Positions 8,809 to 20,540 of a stretch of 64,000 nucleotides of DNA are shown here, one piece after another. This DNA comes from Anomaloglossus baeobatrachus. Lineage: Eukaryota > Chordata > Amphibia > Anura > Aromobatidae. Made by a program: the position numbers and the translations under genes. Where the stretch lies: NCBI RefSeq assembly GCF_048569485.1, contig NC_134354.1, forward strand, positions 454,910,307 to 454,974,306, in the 5' to 3' direction. The notes below the pieces were generated by a model. That model was given only the letters and a program-made list of their open reading frames with translations, ran no database searches and had not been told where the DNA came from. Each line of letters begins with the position of its first letter. Positions within the stretch are counted from its first letter, which is position 1.

Positions 8809-9679
8809 CAGTGGTACCTCGCTTAACGAGTAACCCTCTTAACGAGAATTTCGCTTAACAAGGAAAGCTTTCTGTAAATTTATAACCCGCTTTACGAGAA
8901 AGCTTTGCTGGACAAGCGAAATTCTCACCGCACACACTTCCGGTTTCGTCCATCCACCACACTCTGACCCGCACTTGCAGTCCACACAAACACACACATG
9001 TACTCACAAACACACACGCACGCGCACACATACAGTATTATGCTCACCTTACCTTCCGTTCCACCGCCAGTCTCATGGTTCTTGTAGTTCCCGGGTACAT
9101 CGCGACGTCCTCGCAGCGAACTACAAGACCCAGGAGGCCTGCGATGGAACGGAAGGTAAGGTGAGCATATAACATAATATGTTTACCTTTCGTTTCATCG
9201 CCGGCCTCCTGGGTGCTGTAGTGCGCCGCTGCGCTCCAGTCCACGCTGTGTCTCTGCATCCATAGCGACGAGGGAGGAACTTCCTATCACCGCTAATGAA
9301 AGGCAGAGCGCTGGCCAATCAGAGGCAAGCGGCTCTGCCTTTGACGTCAGCGCTCTGGCCGGGAACTTCCTACCTCGTTGTTATGGTAACGCGTTACACA
9401 GCCCCGCCCCGTACCAGAGAACAGCAAGTCCCAGCAGACCGGCGATGGAACGGAAGGTAAGGTGAGCATATATATATGTGTGTGCATGTGAGTTTGTGTG
9501 AGTTTGTGCATGTGTGGAATGATAGAACAGGGGACCAGGATGGGACATTTTAGAAGTTGTGGAACAGATCGTCAGCATTGCAATGATTTCCTATGGGAAA
9601 TCTTGCTCTGCTGAACGAGTACCTTGATTAACAAGCACAGTCCCAGAACGGATTGTTCTCATTAAGCAAGGTACCACTG
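8809..9679. mobile_element. Pogo/Tigger-like MITE inserted in the Tc1 remnant
   Basis: Inverted ends CAGTGGTACCTCGCTTAACG and its complement (AAGCAAGGTACCACTG) with TA on both sides, as expected for pogo-type mariner elements. The interior holds repeated modules ending ggaacggaaggtaaggtgagcat (about 9045, 9140, 9450). There is no transposase. Confidence 0.8.
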
Positions 9680-10186
9680 TACTTTTCATCTTATAAATAG
9701 GCAGACTGACTGATTACAAGTTTGTAGACACCTGTGATGTTAATAATAAAGACACACCTTAGTATAACATATCCTTATAGTCAAATTATTTTCCATGTTT
9801 TCTGGGGATTCCATATTTTTTTGTCCATGCCATTTTCATTATTTTTTTTCCCATTTTCCTCTTGGAGCACAATTCAAAAGCAATGTCTGATTTTCATTAG
9901 CTGATATTCAATAAATTTAAATGGAAAATTACTTTTCTCAGTTCATGTGTGTGTTTTTTTTAATGCAAATCATGTCCAGCAATTTAGTACTTTTAATAAA
10001 AATACATTATTTATTCTATTTTTATGTATTCAGCTCTTGGTTAAACTTATGTTTTTATGGTTATTTTTTGTATGCTTATGGTACCTTCCAATAAGTGTAG
10101 GTGTCAATTCAGAATTTGCTACAGATTAATGGCAAAATACAGAGCAACTTTTTTTTCACTGAATTTATTTTTCTTTGGCATACCTT

Positions 10187-11345
10187 TAAACGGGATGTAC
10201 CACATAAATATGATTTTGACCAGGGGGTTTTATTCTGTGAAAATACTCGGAGGCACTCTGTGAATCGAACACAGGCAGGCCCATGAACAAAAACTTCATT
10301 GGAGGTTGTTCTGATGAGCACCATTCTAGTGACCTGATCTGCAGTGTTGTGCTTGCTTGTATTAGTGGGTCCACTGGACCAAAGGTACCGTTCACTTGGC
10401 TGGGGAAGCAAACTGGACCGGCCCCCGCGTCTTCACTACTGCCACCGAAGATAACAGCAGGTACATGCACTGTTAAGCAGCCAGCAGAGGGAAGCCCTAG
10501 GGTATCTGCAGTACCCCGGCAACTGGTGCCATGGACACAGCACAGTCTCTGACAGAAGCAGCTGCAGCAGCAGGCAGAGTAGTGGATCTGTCCACGATGG
10601 ATGGATGGATATGGCAGCAGCAACCGGCATGGATACTTGAGGCAGCTTGTATCGTAGCAGCCAGTCGGCATAGGTGGTCATAGCAGCAGTAAAAAAGGAG
10701 TACACGGCAACAGAGGTACAAATCAGCAGCAGTAAGAAACACAATATCAGCAGTGGCAACAGCACTGAGGACCTGAGAACTAGCAACATAACTAACTTTT
10801 TGTTCAGGCACCTCCCTTAGGGAAAAGATGCGTTAAGTACCTGCAACCTCACAGCTGACCTGAGGGGCACTATCAGGTTAGGGTACACTGGCCCTTTAAG
10901 GAAAGGGGCGTGGTCATGCACACACTCTTTGGGCAGAACCTGTGAGGTGTACACAGGCACTGGCAGGCAGCAGTATGGATCAGGGACGGGACAGACCACC
11001 GCAGGACGATATGGGTGTTTCATGCAGCCAGTCACAGAACACAGAAGTTCTAAGATAGGGAAATGATGACAATTCCACTGCAAGCATAGATCACAGGAGG
11101 TTCTGTACCAGATCCTGGGGTGTGGGATTGGGGGGCAGGGGAGAGGGGGGTGTCGGAGGGTGAAAGTCGTAGTGACTGCTTTGGTAGAAACTTTAGTGTG
11201 GTTCCCCACCTGTTTCTCTATATTATGAATGGCTGCTAATGTGTCTATACATGAGGCATCAATGCTGGAGACCGGGTTAGTGTTACCACAGGTGCAACAG
11301 AAGATTAGGAAGGTGAGCATACTGATTTTTACCTGTACCAACTTT
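10187..11345 (-). other. Unidentified repeat-like block with a secreted-looking 174-residue frame (possible retroviral Env-like fossil)
   Basis: The minus-strand frame 11341-10817 starts with a hydrophobic signal-like stretch (MLTFLIFCCTC), has an NHT glycosylation motif and many cysteines and prolines, and ends near a TTAA. It is reminiscent of a retroviral surface-protein start, but I recognise no family. The part at 10187-10816 looks like a repeat arm. No pol-like sequence is near. If viral, it is an isolated fragment. Confidence 0.2.
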
Positions 11346-11567
11346 TATACACATGCTGTATAAAAAAAAACTCTACGAAATTTGTAATTAAATTTACCTG
11401 TGGTGTGGATTTAATTATTTACAGTACTAAGCAAAGGGTGAAACTCAAGGAAAATTTCCAGCAAAATCTGCAGCAATAGCATACTCGTGAGTTTTGCTAC
11501 AGGTATGATATGGCAAAACCCATGACAGAATTTTTCCACTGAATTTGTGTCCTATATGGACAAATCC

Positions 11568-12134
11568 TTAAGGCTGCTTTACACGGTACGACCGATTGTG
11601 CGATTTCACAATCGATCGTACCCGCCCCCGTCCTTTTTGCGTCACGGGCAAATCGCTGTCCGTGTCGCACAAAGTCAATAACCCCCGTCACACATACTTA
11701 CCTCTCGTGCGACCTCGCTGTGGGTGGTGAACGTCCACTTCCTGGAGTGGGAGGGACGTTCGGCGTCACAGCGACGTCACACGGCCGCCGGCCAATAGAA
11801 GCGGAGGGGCGGAGAGGAGCGGGACGTAAACATCCCGCCCACCTCCTTCCTTCCACATAGAGCCGGCGGCGGCCGCGGGAGGCAGGTGAGCTGCTCATCG
11901 TTCCCGTGGTGTCACACGGAGCGGCGTGTGCTACCACGGAAACGATGGTCAACTAAATTAAACGATATTATGGAACCTAGCGAGCAGTACCCGACTCACG
12001 ATTTGTGAGCGATACTGCGCCGCTAGGAGGTGTCACACAGGCCGGCATCGCCAGCGATGCCGGATGTGCGTCACAAAAACTGTGACCCCGACGATCTATT
12101 GCACGATAGATTGTCTGGTGTAAAGCAGCCTTTA
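11568..12134. mobile_element. T2/Kolobok-type MITE, family A, copy 1
   Basis: TTAA-like flanks, ends ggctgctttacac and gtgtaaagcagcc, and a GC-rich core with gcgacgtcac and ccaatagaagcggaggggcg shared with copies at 20541, 56552 and 60825. There is no coding capacity. Confidence 0.75.
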
Positions 12135-12159
12135 GCGTACGTGACCACAATCAATTTTC

Positions 12160-12500
12160 ACAGCATTTTAGATGTAGCATGCTTCAGCTGTATCCAAAAT
12201 GCTGCGTTGTACAGTACAAGCACAGTGGATGGGATTTCTAGAAATCTTATGCCCACTGTGCTTGTTTATTCCACAGCAAACATTGACCTGCGATGTGACT
12301 TTCCGAGCCGCAGCATGTCAATTGTTTGCTGTGGAGTCGCAAGCGTCCTCCGTAGGGAGAACACAAGCGAGAGACCGCAGCGCACTGAACCCTGATCGTG
12401 GGTACAAGCAGCTGCGGTCTCCTGCGGTCTCCCACAGAGGAGACTCCCGACTCTGCAGGTCAGGACCCGCCGCGTCCAGGATGCAGTGGGTCCTGATCAT
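12160..12500. repeat. Inverted-repeat segment, probably a MITE
   Basis: Two arms around about 12265 pair with each other: tacaagcacagtgg with ccactgtgcttg, and genomic neighbours containing gcatgctt and aagcgtcc. The outer ends are unclear. Confidence 0.4.
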
Positions 12501-13189
12501 GTGCATGTACCCTTAAACCAGTTGTCTATGATAAATATAATCTAGTTTTTGTCTGAATAGCAAAATCTGCACATCATCATAGTCAACAAGAATGTTAAAG
12601 TGTAGCAACTGCCATCTATCTCTGTAATGTGAAAGTCTTCACTGAATACAGATTTTACATCAGAATTGTTATCATGACTGATCAATTCTGGCAGAGAAAG
12701 AAGCAAATTTAACTAATAAAATAAATTACAAAGTTGCTCGTTTTCATGTGCACTATGAATTTAATAAATAAAAATTAAAATGGCAGTTATGCTTTCAATC
12801 AGGGATGAGGAGCTTCCAGCTTATAGGCTACTTGCAGCCCGAAATTACCTTTACTACGCCCCTCTCAAGATATTCCCGGGGACCGCAGTGGTCAGGCAGC
12901 AGCCATGTCTTGCCGGCTTCCGTACCTTTAAACCCCAACGTGCGCAGCGAGCATGTACACGCAGTATTTACTACTAAAAGAGTAGGTCCTCAACATGCGT
13001 CTTCAGGACGTACTTTGTGGGCGAGGAAGTGCGTAATGCGCTCCCGTCCCACAAGAGATGTAGCAACCCTACCGTCCACAGTACTGTACATGCCCCCAGT
13101 ACTGTGCCCCCCAAGTGCTGTGTACCCCCCCAGTGATTTGTGCCCCTCTGTGCTGTGTGCTCCGCCCAGTGCTGTCCGTGCCCCCTTGA

Positions 13190-14200
13190 TATTCTTGTCT
13201 CCTTGATATCCTGATGAAACCTTTCTTGTTGCACTTCACTATCAGCACCAAGATTTTTGGGAAAGTAGTCCAGATGTAAAAAATACAACTTAAAATTCAT
13301 CAGACAACACAAGGCTTTGAAACTTTCTGCATGTTCTCCACAATGGGCTTAAATTTTGGATCTTTGTTGTTAACTAGAAATTTCTTCACAACTTCTTTAA
13401 AAGATTACCAAGCCCTTTTCTCAACAGATTTCATTTTTGTTTCAAACACATCGTCCTTCTTGAGCTTCCAAATATCCAGACCCACAAAAATGGTTTAAGT
13501 CTTTCATTCTTTTAGTTGAGCTTTCAGAATCTGCTTGATCAGTCCAAGCTTAATGTGGAGTGATGACAGAAGAACTTTATTGGCATCAAGCAAACTTTTC
13601 GCAAATATGTTGTTGAGTCCAGGTTGCAAAGATGTTCTCGTTACCCAACTTTTCTGGCTTCAGTGATGGCTGTCTAGTCACACAAAAAGCATGGTCATTT
13701 TGTGTATCCTCTTTGCTGCCCAAAGAGCAAAGAGATAACATTCACATCCCCACATACTGACCATGCTTGATCCTCGTAGTTAAGTTTCTTGAGAATAAAG
13801 TCTAAATTCTCATGGCTTTCCTTCAAGTGCACAGAATACCATACAGGCACTGAAGCATACTTGCTGCCATTGTGCAGTAGCAGCTTTCAGACTTTTTTGG
13901 ATGAATCAATAAAGAGTCTCCACTCGCTTACATTGTACTCAATGTTACATTTTTCCATGAGCCTAAAGGGAGCCTAAAAGTTATGCAGAATATTTCTGAA
14001 GGTCCAAGTTACTGAATAAATCATTTAATTCGAGCAGTGAAATACTTCTAACCAACCTAATGACCCCCAAATCATCCTCCAAAGGTAGCAAAGGGGTCAA
14101 AGTATGGTTCAAGAAAAAACCTATGGAGTCAGTGTTTATAAAAAAAAAAACTGTACTTGATGGAATTTTTTCAATATATTTATGGAGTTCAGCCATCGAA
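13190..14200 (-). pseudogene. Decayed transposon-like gene of a widespread metazoan multicopy family
   Basis: On the minus strand, fragments read LPLEDDLGVIRLVRS, LNDLFSNLDLQKYSA, EWRLFIDSSKKSLK, FGQQRGYTK, HIKLGLIKQ and ERFHQDIKETR. These are the hallmark phrases of a multicopy family found in insects, hydra, fish and amphibians, usually LFIDSSKRSLKAVLLHNGN and GERFHQDIK. The superfamily is not settled in my knowledge. The copy is broken many times and has no terminal repeats I could find. Confidence 0.6.
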
Positions 14201-14209
14201 AGTATTTAA

Positions 14210-14813
14210 AAATCTTTTCAATTTTACCCTTGCAGACCTGTGATATTTTGAGTATTTATGTGAGGGAAGATATTTTTACAACACATAATACACATAATAT
14301 AATAGCTCTGCAACGTCAACTATCAAATGAAGCATTTGAATCTTACGCTGGAATTTGTACAGCCTTTACCTGGCCAGAACATCATGTGCTATTGCAAAAT
14401 TTTTGTGACATTTCTCTTTTCAACTCAATAGAAAAAACAGTCATCCCAGAATGGATCTGGAACAACAAAGTCATACATTACGGATCAAGTGACTGATACC
14501 TATTGTGTAAGACTAGTCACAGGACTGGGCACCATGTAGGGTCATCCAGAACGGATCTCTACACAGAGCTTTAATCTATTAGTAACCTGAACTAAACCAG
14601 AGAACAAACTACATGGTAGAGTGTAAATCGAGATTGATATATAACTAGCAATATCACATATTATGCAGCATTAGTTATCATGCCATACAAATATGTACAT
14701 ATAATCACTTTTTTTGTAGAGGACTACTTAAAGTGTCTTGTTGTTTAAGATGACTGTTCACCATAAGCTCTAATGGGTGTACAGGAAGAATAACACTATT
14801 TCTGGCCATTATA
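14210..14813. other. AT-rich stretch with no recognised feature
   Basis: A 104-residue + frame at 14182-14496 has no family resemblance I know and biased AT-rich codons; I do not call it a gene. Confidence 0.5.
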
Positions 14814-14815
14814 TA

Positions 14816-15796
14816 CCATATTTCTCATTTTATAAGACACACCTCAAATTTGAAGAAGGAAAATAGGAAATAATTTTTACTGTTAAAATGAGGGTCTGAC
14901 CTAATGCCTCTTAGATTAGCTCTCCAAGGGTGAGCGGCGGTGGTGGAGTGGCTCAGGAAGGTCACAGGAGGCAGGGTCATCGATGAGGCAGGCTCGGAAG
15001 AGGGGGTGTCGCGGCTCAGGAGGGTTGGTGAAGCCGGGCTCGAAGGAGGGGGTGTTGCGGCTCAAGAGGGTCAGTGTGCAGAGGTTCGGCGATACTGTTG
15101 GCTCGTGGGGGTGTTATGGCGGCGGGCGCCATTGATCTGCCAGCAGGCCCAAGGGGGGGGGGGGGTGTCCCAGCTCAAGACAGTCAGTATGCAGCAGCAA
15201 AGAGTTGGCGATACTGCGGGCTCGTAGAGTGTTGCGGTGGCGAGCACCATTGATCTGCCGGCGGACTGCAGCTCCATTGAATTGCCGGTCGTTGACGAGA
15301 TGTACTTCAAGAAAATGGTTGCGGAGGTGGCGTGTGTGCAGATTGGCCTCCGCGGCTATTTTCTTGAAATTCATCGTGTCAACCACCGGCGATTCAAAGC
15401 AGCCTGCAGATAAATGGCGCCCGCCACTGCAACACTCCACAGTATTGCCGACACTCCGCTGCCGCACACTGACCCTCTTGAGCCACGACACCCCTTCCTC
15501 CAAACCCACCAGCAGATCAATGGCGCCCACCGCTGTGACATCCCACAAGCCCGCAGTATTGCCGACTCTCCACTGCCACACACTGACCTTCCTGAGCTGC
15601 TCCACTGCCACACACTGACCTTCCTGAGCTGCTCCACTGCAGTAACACCCCCTCGGAGCCCTCCATATCGCTGACCCTGTGTCACCACTGCTGCCCCGGT
15701 AAGCAATATGCGGTTTGTAAGATGCACCCCCACTCCCACCCCCCCCCCCCCCAGTTTTTGGAGGAAAAAGTGTGTCTTACAAACCGGAAAATACGG
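14816..15796. mobile_element. Mariner-like MITE with TA flanks
   Basis: The right end (tacaaaccggaaaatacgg) is the complement of a common vertebrate ccgtattttccgg-type terminus; the left end (ccatatttctcattttataag) is its diverged mate. Both sides carry TA. The interior has an inverted repeat (about 15280-15385) and tandem GC-rich modules (for example cacacactgaccttcctgagctgctccactgc twice, 15570-15640). There is no transposase. Confidence 0.65.
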
Positions 15797-16041
15797 TAAC
15801 TTGATATGTACATTTTTTCTCCAGTATCCCCTCTACAGGCTCTGTCTAATTTTCAGTCGTCTCTGAGCCAGTGGGTAGTGACTAGCTGTTATGGTGTCTT
15901 CCATACACTGCATATACAGACATGAAAGATTCCTGGTCTTCAATCTTTATGTGGCAAATGTTCAGAAGCAGCAGCATGGAGGAGATTGTGAAAAAAAAGG
16001 GAACACTTGTAAGAAGCCGCTGCAAAGTCTGTGTGCGTCTT

Positions 16042-16607
16042 TTAAGGCTAAGTTCACATTTCCGTTGATTTGTATCAGTCACATGCGTCGCTTGACGCAT
16101 GTGACTGATGCGCTGTTCAACGCTGTACAACGGATGACAAAGAACAGAATTCTTTGTCGGATTCCGTTGTGTGCGGGGGGCAGAGTTCGGGGGCAGAGCC
16201 GAGCGGGGGGCGGGGCCAGGCGCTGAGGATGTCAGTGGAAGTGCTGCGGTCTGCATGGCTGGGGACAGGTGAGTGTATCTGTGAGTGAGTGAGTGTGTGT
16301 ATGTGCATGTATGTATGTATGTATGTATGTATGTATGTATGTATGTATGTGTGTGCACATGCAAAGTGCGGGAGGGGGCGGACCCGAGCGGGGGGCGGGG
16401 CCAGGCGCTGAGGATGTCAGTAGAAGTGCTGCGGTCTGCATGGCTGGGGACAGGTGAGTGTATGTGTGAGTGAGTGTGTGTATGTGCATGTATGTATGTA
16501 TGTATGTGTGTGTGTGCACATGCAAAGTGCGGGAGGGGGCGGAGCCGAGCAGGGGGCGGGGCCAGACGAGGGTGTCAGTGGCAGTGCTTGTCTGCATGGC
16601 TGGGGAC

Positions 16608-16643
<36 letters not shown>

Positions 16644-17124
16644 ATACATGTGCGGAGTGCGGGAGGGGGCGGGGCCGAGCGGGGAAGTGTCGGCCTCCCT
16701 GCACACGTAACCAGCCTAAATATCGGGTAACAGCAAAGCACCCGATGTTTACCTTGGTTACCCGATATTTACCTTGGTTACGGGCCTACACCGCTTAGCG
16801 CTGGCTCCTTGCACCGTAACCAGGGTAAATATCGGGTAACCAACCAAAGCTGGTGACGTGTGCAGGGAGCCAGAGAGCATGCGCAGCGAAATCCGACGGA
16901 TCTCGCTGCTCAAAAAACGTTACATGCTGCGTTCCCCCCGCCCAGCGGTCAGTCGTTCCACGACTGATCAGTCGGGCGGAGGGTGCAACGCAGCATCATC
17001 AGTCACAATCCGCCGCTCATACAAGTCTATGGGAGCAGCGGAATCCGCTAAACGGATTCCGTTGTTTACAAGAGCAGCGGATTGTGACTGATAGATTTTA
17101 GCGGAAATGTGAACTTAGCCTAAC
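16042..17124. mobile_element. T2-type MITE with long inverted ends and internal microsatellites
   Basis: Starts TTAAGGCTAAGTTCACATTTCC and ends with its complement GGAAATGTGAACTTAGCCTAA. The interior holds three near-copies of a block containing ggcggggccaggcgctgaggatgtcag (about 16200, 16390, 16550), each followed by (TGTA)n or (TG)n runs. Confidence 0.8.
16300..16640. repeat. (ATGT)n and (TG)n microsatellites
   Basis: Runs at about 16310-16350, 16485-16515 and 16612-16640 inside the MITE. The histidine- and threonine-rich or cysteine- and valine-rich frames across them are artefacts. Confidence 0.9.
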
Positions 17125-17724
17125 TTCTCTCGCTTTTCCTCCTCGCTAAAATGTGACCCGTCAGTAAACAATCTGGCTTTAAAGTGAATGATAAGTTAAA
17201 TAGGTTATACAGAGGAGGAGAAGTGGTTCATATGTCGAGAAAGAAGCATAGCATACTGGATCAATCATACTATTTGGTCTCAATTGTTAGAACATGTCTA
17301 GTATTCCTGTGCAAATTATGGCATTGCATAAATGTCTCAAAGACTGAGGCGTTTCATGAATTCATAATTGTTCCATACCAATTATATTTTACCCTTTGCT
17401 ATTCATGGTTTTATGTTTTAATAACTAGAAAGAAGTGATGTTAAGATTCAGACATGTACACAAGACTCCCATGTGAAAATGTTTACTGGTCATCCCAGTC
17501 ACAGTGTAAGGGCAGCTGTCCCTGTCCGTCAGACAGGGACAATTTATAAAGATGAAACAAAATGTATTTTTTTCTGCAAAACTTACTGTAGACTGCAGAT
17601 AACCTCACTGAACAGTTTCCTCAAACACCAATTCTCAAAACTCAAACCTTCAGAATGCAGATCCGGCAGGGCAATGCTTTTTAAAGTTCTAATTCAAGCC
17701 ATGAACAATAATATGGCGTACAGA
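17125..17724. other. No recognised feature
   Basis: AT-rich, apparently unique sequence; frames at 17184-17438 and 17473-17778 show no domain. Confidence 0.5.
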
Positions 17725-17892
17725 AAAGGCCCTGTCACACACAGAGATAAATCTGTGGCAGATCTGTGGTTGCAGTGAAATTGTGGACAATCAGTGCCAG
17801 GTTTGTGGCTGTGTACAATAACAATATGTCCATGATTTCACTGCAACCACAGATCTGCCAAAGATTTATCTCTGTGTGTGACGGGGCCTTTA
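17725..17892. mobile_element. Near-palindromic T2-type MITE, copy 1
   Basis: About 168 bp that fold back on themselves: arms contain acacacagagataaatct, gcagatctgtggttgcagtg and their complements. The ends are aggccctgtcacac and gtgtgacggggcct, next to TTTA. A second copy is at 30204-30372. Confidence 0.85.
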
Positions 17893-17897
17893 GGTGC

Positions 17898-18550
17898 TGT
17901 GAGGTAGCGACCACCAATGTTGTGGATGGTCGCAGTGGAGAAGGATCCCCCTGTGATATTAAACTGAAGGTGTGACTGTGGGACTTTTAGTTCCACAGAA
18001 TTTGGGTTGTAATTAAGGGTTAGGTTCCCTTTAAACTGTGACCAGTGTGATGGACAGAGCTGGAGAATCACATACCTCCACCTGTGGGTGTATCCGGTTG
18101 GGTTTTAAGAGACTGTTAGTTTTAGAAACAGAGAGAAGCCTGAGAGTGCTGCACATGGAGGATGTGTGCTGGAGATCTCAGTCTGTGTCAAGACTGAAGA
18201 GAGACTCCTGGAAATCAGTCCAGGTGAGGCCTGGGGGAAAATACTGCAGCCTAGCTGGAGAGGGCTGGAGGCTGCAGGAAGCACCACAGTGACTTGTGTT
18301 CGCTGGCTGGAGCCAGAGTGTGGAGAATCCACTATGGACATTTAATTGGACTGGAAGCCCACGGTATGTGGATGTTATATTTTCCTTTAAGCCAGGAGAG
18401 GCTTCATTGTGTTTTGGAAGGGCAGTTTATGTTGCACTAATAAACTGCTGCATTTTTGAGAGAGACTGTGTTGCCTGTGTATGCCTAAGCTACCCTGCAT
18501 CGCTGCAAGCGAGTAAACCCCCCGGGTTGCGGTAAGCAACGTTCACAGTG
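17898..18550 (+). repeat. Diverged solo LTR related to the FXR-carrying element's LTR
   Basis: On the + strand it starts tgtgaggtagcgaccaccaa and continues with ggtcgcagtggagaagg, gggacttttagttccac, ggttccctttaa and cctccacctgtgggtgt. This is the order and wording of the LTR at 4932-4087 on the minus strand. It ends with an ataaa-containing region and about gttcaca. No second LTR or internal region adjoins it, so it is a solo LTR, clearly older than the first element. Confidence 0.7.
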
Positions 18551-18952
18551 CAGAAATATTTGTCAGTGACCGCATCTTGGTGATTTGGGCTCTGGAAGCC
18601 ACTATTTCTTATTTAAAGTGAAACAACTGAGAAGTGTAGACTTTTAATTCAATTTAATTTTAAAGGTTTAATTAAAGGGGTCGAACAAAAATATCTTGTG
18701 AAACCTTTAAGAACTGCAACAATTTTTCTACAAATCCCTCTCATTTTAGGGGCTCAAAAATAATTGGACAAATTGACTATACTATGTTCATTTTTAATAC
18801 TTTGTAGAGACAATGACTGTCTGAAGTCTGGAAACCATGGACGTCACCAAACGCTGGGTTTCCTCCTTTTTGATGCGTTGTCCGTCGTTTACTGTAGCTG
18901 ATTTCAGTTGTTACTTGTTTGTGGGTCTTTCAGCCTTAAGTTTTGTCTTTGG

Positions 18953-19535
18953 AGTCCTTTGTACACTACGACATCGCAGGTGCGATGTCGTCGGGGTCAA
19001 ATTGAAAGTGACGCACATCCGGCGTCGCTCTCGACATTGTAGTGTGTAAATCGTTTTAACTACGATTACCGAGCACAAAAGCGTCGTAATCGTATCATCG
19101 GTGTAGTGTCGGTCATTTTCATTATTTTGGCTGCTGCGACAGTACGATGTTGTTCCTTGTTCCTGCGGCAACACACATCGCTGTGTATGAAGTCGCAGGA
19201 GCGAGGAACATCTCCTACCTGCGTCCCGTCTGCAATGCGGAAGGAAAGAGGTGGGCGGGATGTTTACGTCCCGCTCATCTCCGCCCCTCTGCTTCTATTG
19301 GCCGCCTGCCCTGTGACGTCGCGGTGACGCCACACGACCCGCCCCCTTAGGAAGGAGGCGGGTCGCTGGCCGGAGCGACGTTGCAGGGAAGGTGAGTGCA
19401 TGTGAAGCTGCAGTAGCGATAATATTCGCTACGGCAGCTATCACAAAATATTGCAGCTGCGACGGGGGCGGGGACTATCGCGCTCATCATCGCAGCATCG
19501 GCTTGCGATGTCGTAGTGTGCAAAGGGCCCCTTAA
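18953..19535. mobile_element. T2-type MITE, family B, copy 1
   Basis: Inverted ends with cactacgacatcgca and its complement gcgatgtcgtagtgtgcaaag. The core shares the tttacgtcccgctcatctccgcc and cttctattggccgcc blocks with family A (in reverse) and with copy 2 at 57588-58194. Confidence 0.75.
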
Positions 19536-20134
19536 AGAAAACCAACCATCAAGATTTCCATATATAAAGTAAAGACAGTGCTATACTGGCACTAGGATGC
19601 TGAATGTAAGCATATCATTTGGTCTGAGATTGGATGCTTTATTTCAGAAATACGTGCAATTAAAGTTCCAGCAATGTACTGCTATTGATTGACAGGTGCA
19701 ACAGGGGCGGGAATATGTGGATCGAGTCTTGCTAGCTATTCCCGTGCCCTGTCTGCCTGCCTGACCTTCCTCCCCTGTTGCTGTAACAGACGTTCATTCC
19801 GGCACCTGCGCAGTATCATTTCTAAGTATTCCAGAAAACTCTTCACTAAGATGGTGTCAGGGTCGACGCCTGTGCATAGCGCTATCTCCGGCAGCATCTT
19901 CGTGAAGACTGTCATCCTGCATCAGACCATAAATAGCAAGCCCCGACTTACATACTTCCGCCAGTGTTGCACCTGTCAATCAAATAGCAGTGCATTGCTG
20001 GAACTTTACTTACAAATATTACTGTAATAAAATATCAGATCTTAGAACTGAAGGTATGCCTGGATTCAGCATCCTAGTTGCCAGTATAGCACTGGCTTTA
20101 TTTTATTTATGAAAATCCTGATGGTTCACTTTAA
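19532..20134. mobile_element. T2-type MITE with long palindromic arms
   Basis: Flanked by TTAA on both sides. Arms pair over much of the length: aaccatcaagatttcc with aaaatcctgatggtt, gtgctatactggcactaggatgctgaa with its complement, and agttccagcaatg with cattgctggaact. It abuts the family B MITE on its left. Confidence 0.8.
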
Positions 20135-20520
20135 GCATATGAATTTCATGCTCGATGTGACTGAGATCTGGTGGTTGACTTGGCCATTGCAGAATATTAC
20201 AATTTTTTGTCTTAAAAAACTCCTTGGTTGCATTTGCGGTATGTTTTGGGTCATTATTCATCTATACTGTGAAGCGCTGTCCAATCTACCTTGCTGCATT
20301 TGGTTACATCTGAGCAGAAAACATAACTCTGTACACTTCAGAATTCATCAGGATGCTTCTGTCTTCAGTCACATCTTCAATAATCACTAGTAACCCATTA
20401 CAATTGGAAGCCATGCATATGCCCATACCATCACACTGCCTCCACCATGTTTTACAGAGGACGAGGTGTGCTTTGGATCATGAGCTGTTCCAAGCTTTCT
20501 CCCTACTTTTTTCTTCCCAT
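20135..20520 (-). pseudogene. Tc1 transposase fragment (catalytic region)
   Basis: Minus-strand translation shows [20 protein letters not shown] and [14 protein letters not shown], corresponding to the second catalytic Asp (NDPKH) and the SPDLNPIE motif of Tc1 proteins. In-frame stops and altered residues mark it as a pseudogene. Confidence 0.7.
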
Positions 20521-20540
20521 CATTCTGATACAGGTTTATC

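Larger units (their letters stand above)
8295..9930 (-). mobile_element. Tc1/mariner element remnant, interrupted by a pogo-like MITE
   Basis: Minus-strand translation shows a Tc1 transposase: an HTH part with NQRKLRRKLSWEIRKNI and ISQQLDVPVTETIANL (about 8590-8760), then GLYGKWLRRKSLLKENPKKARLEF (8300-8460, split by stops). Typical Tc1 flank sequence resumes after the inserted MITE (9682-9930). The catalytic DDE half is missing beyond about 8300, and several stops and frame changes are present, so it is dead. Confidence 0.7.

Noticed and set aside
16232-16741. His/Thr-rich minus frame
   Set aside because: It covers TG and TGTA microsatellites inside a MITE.
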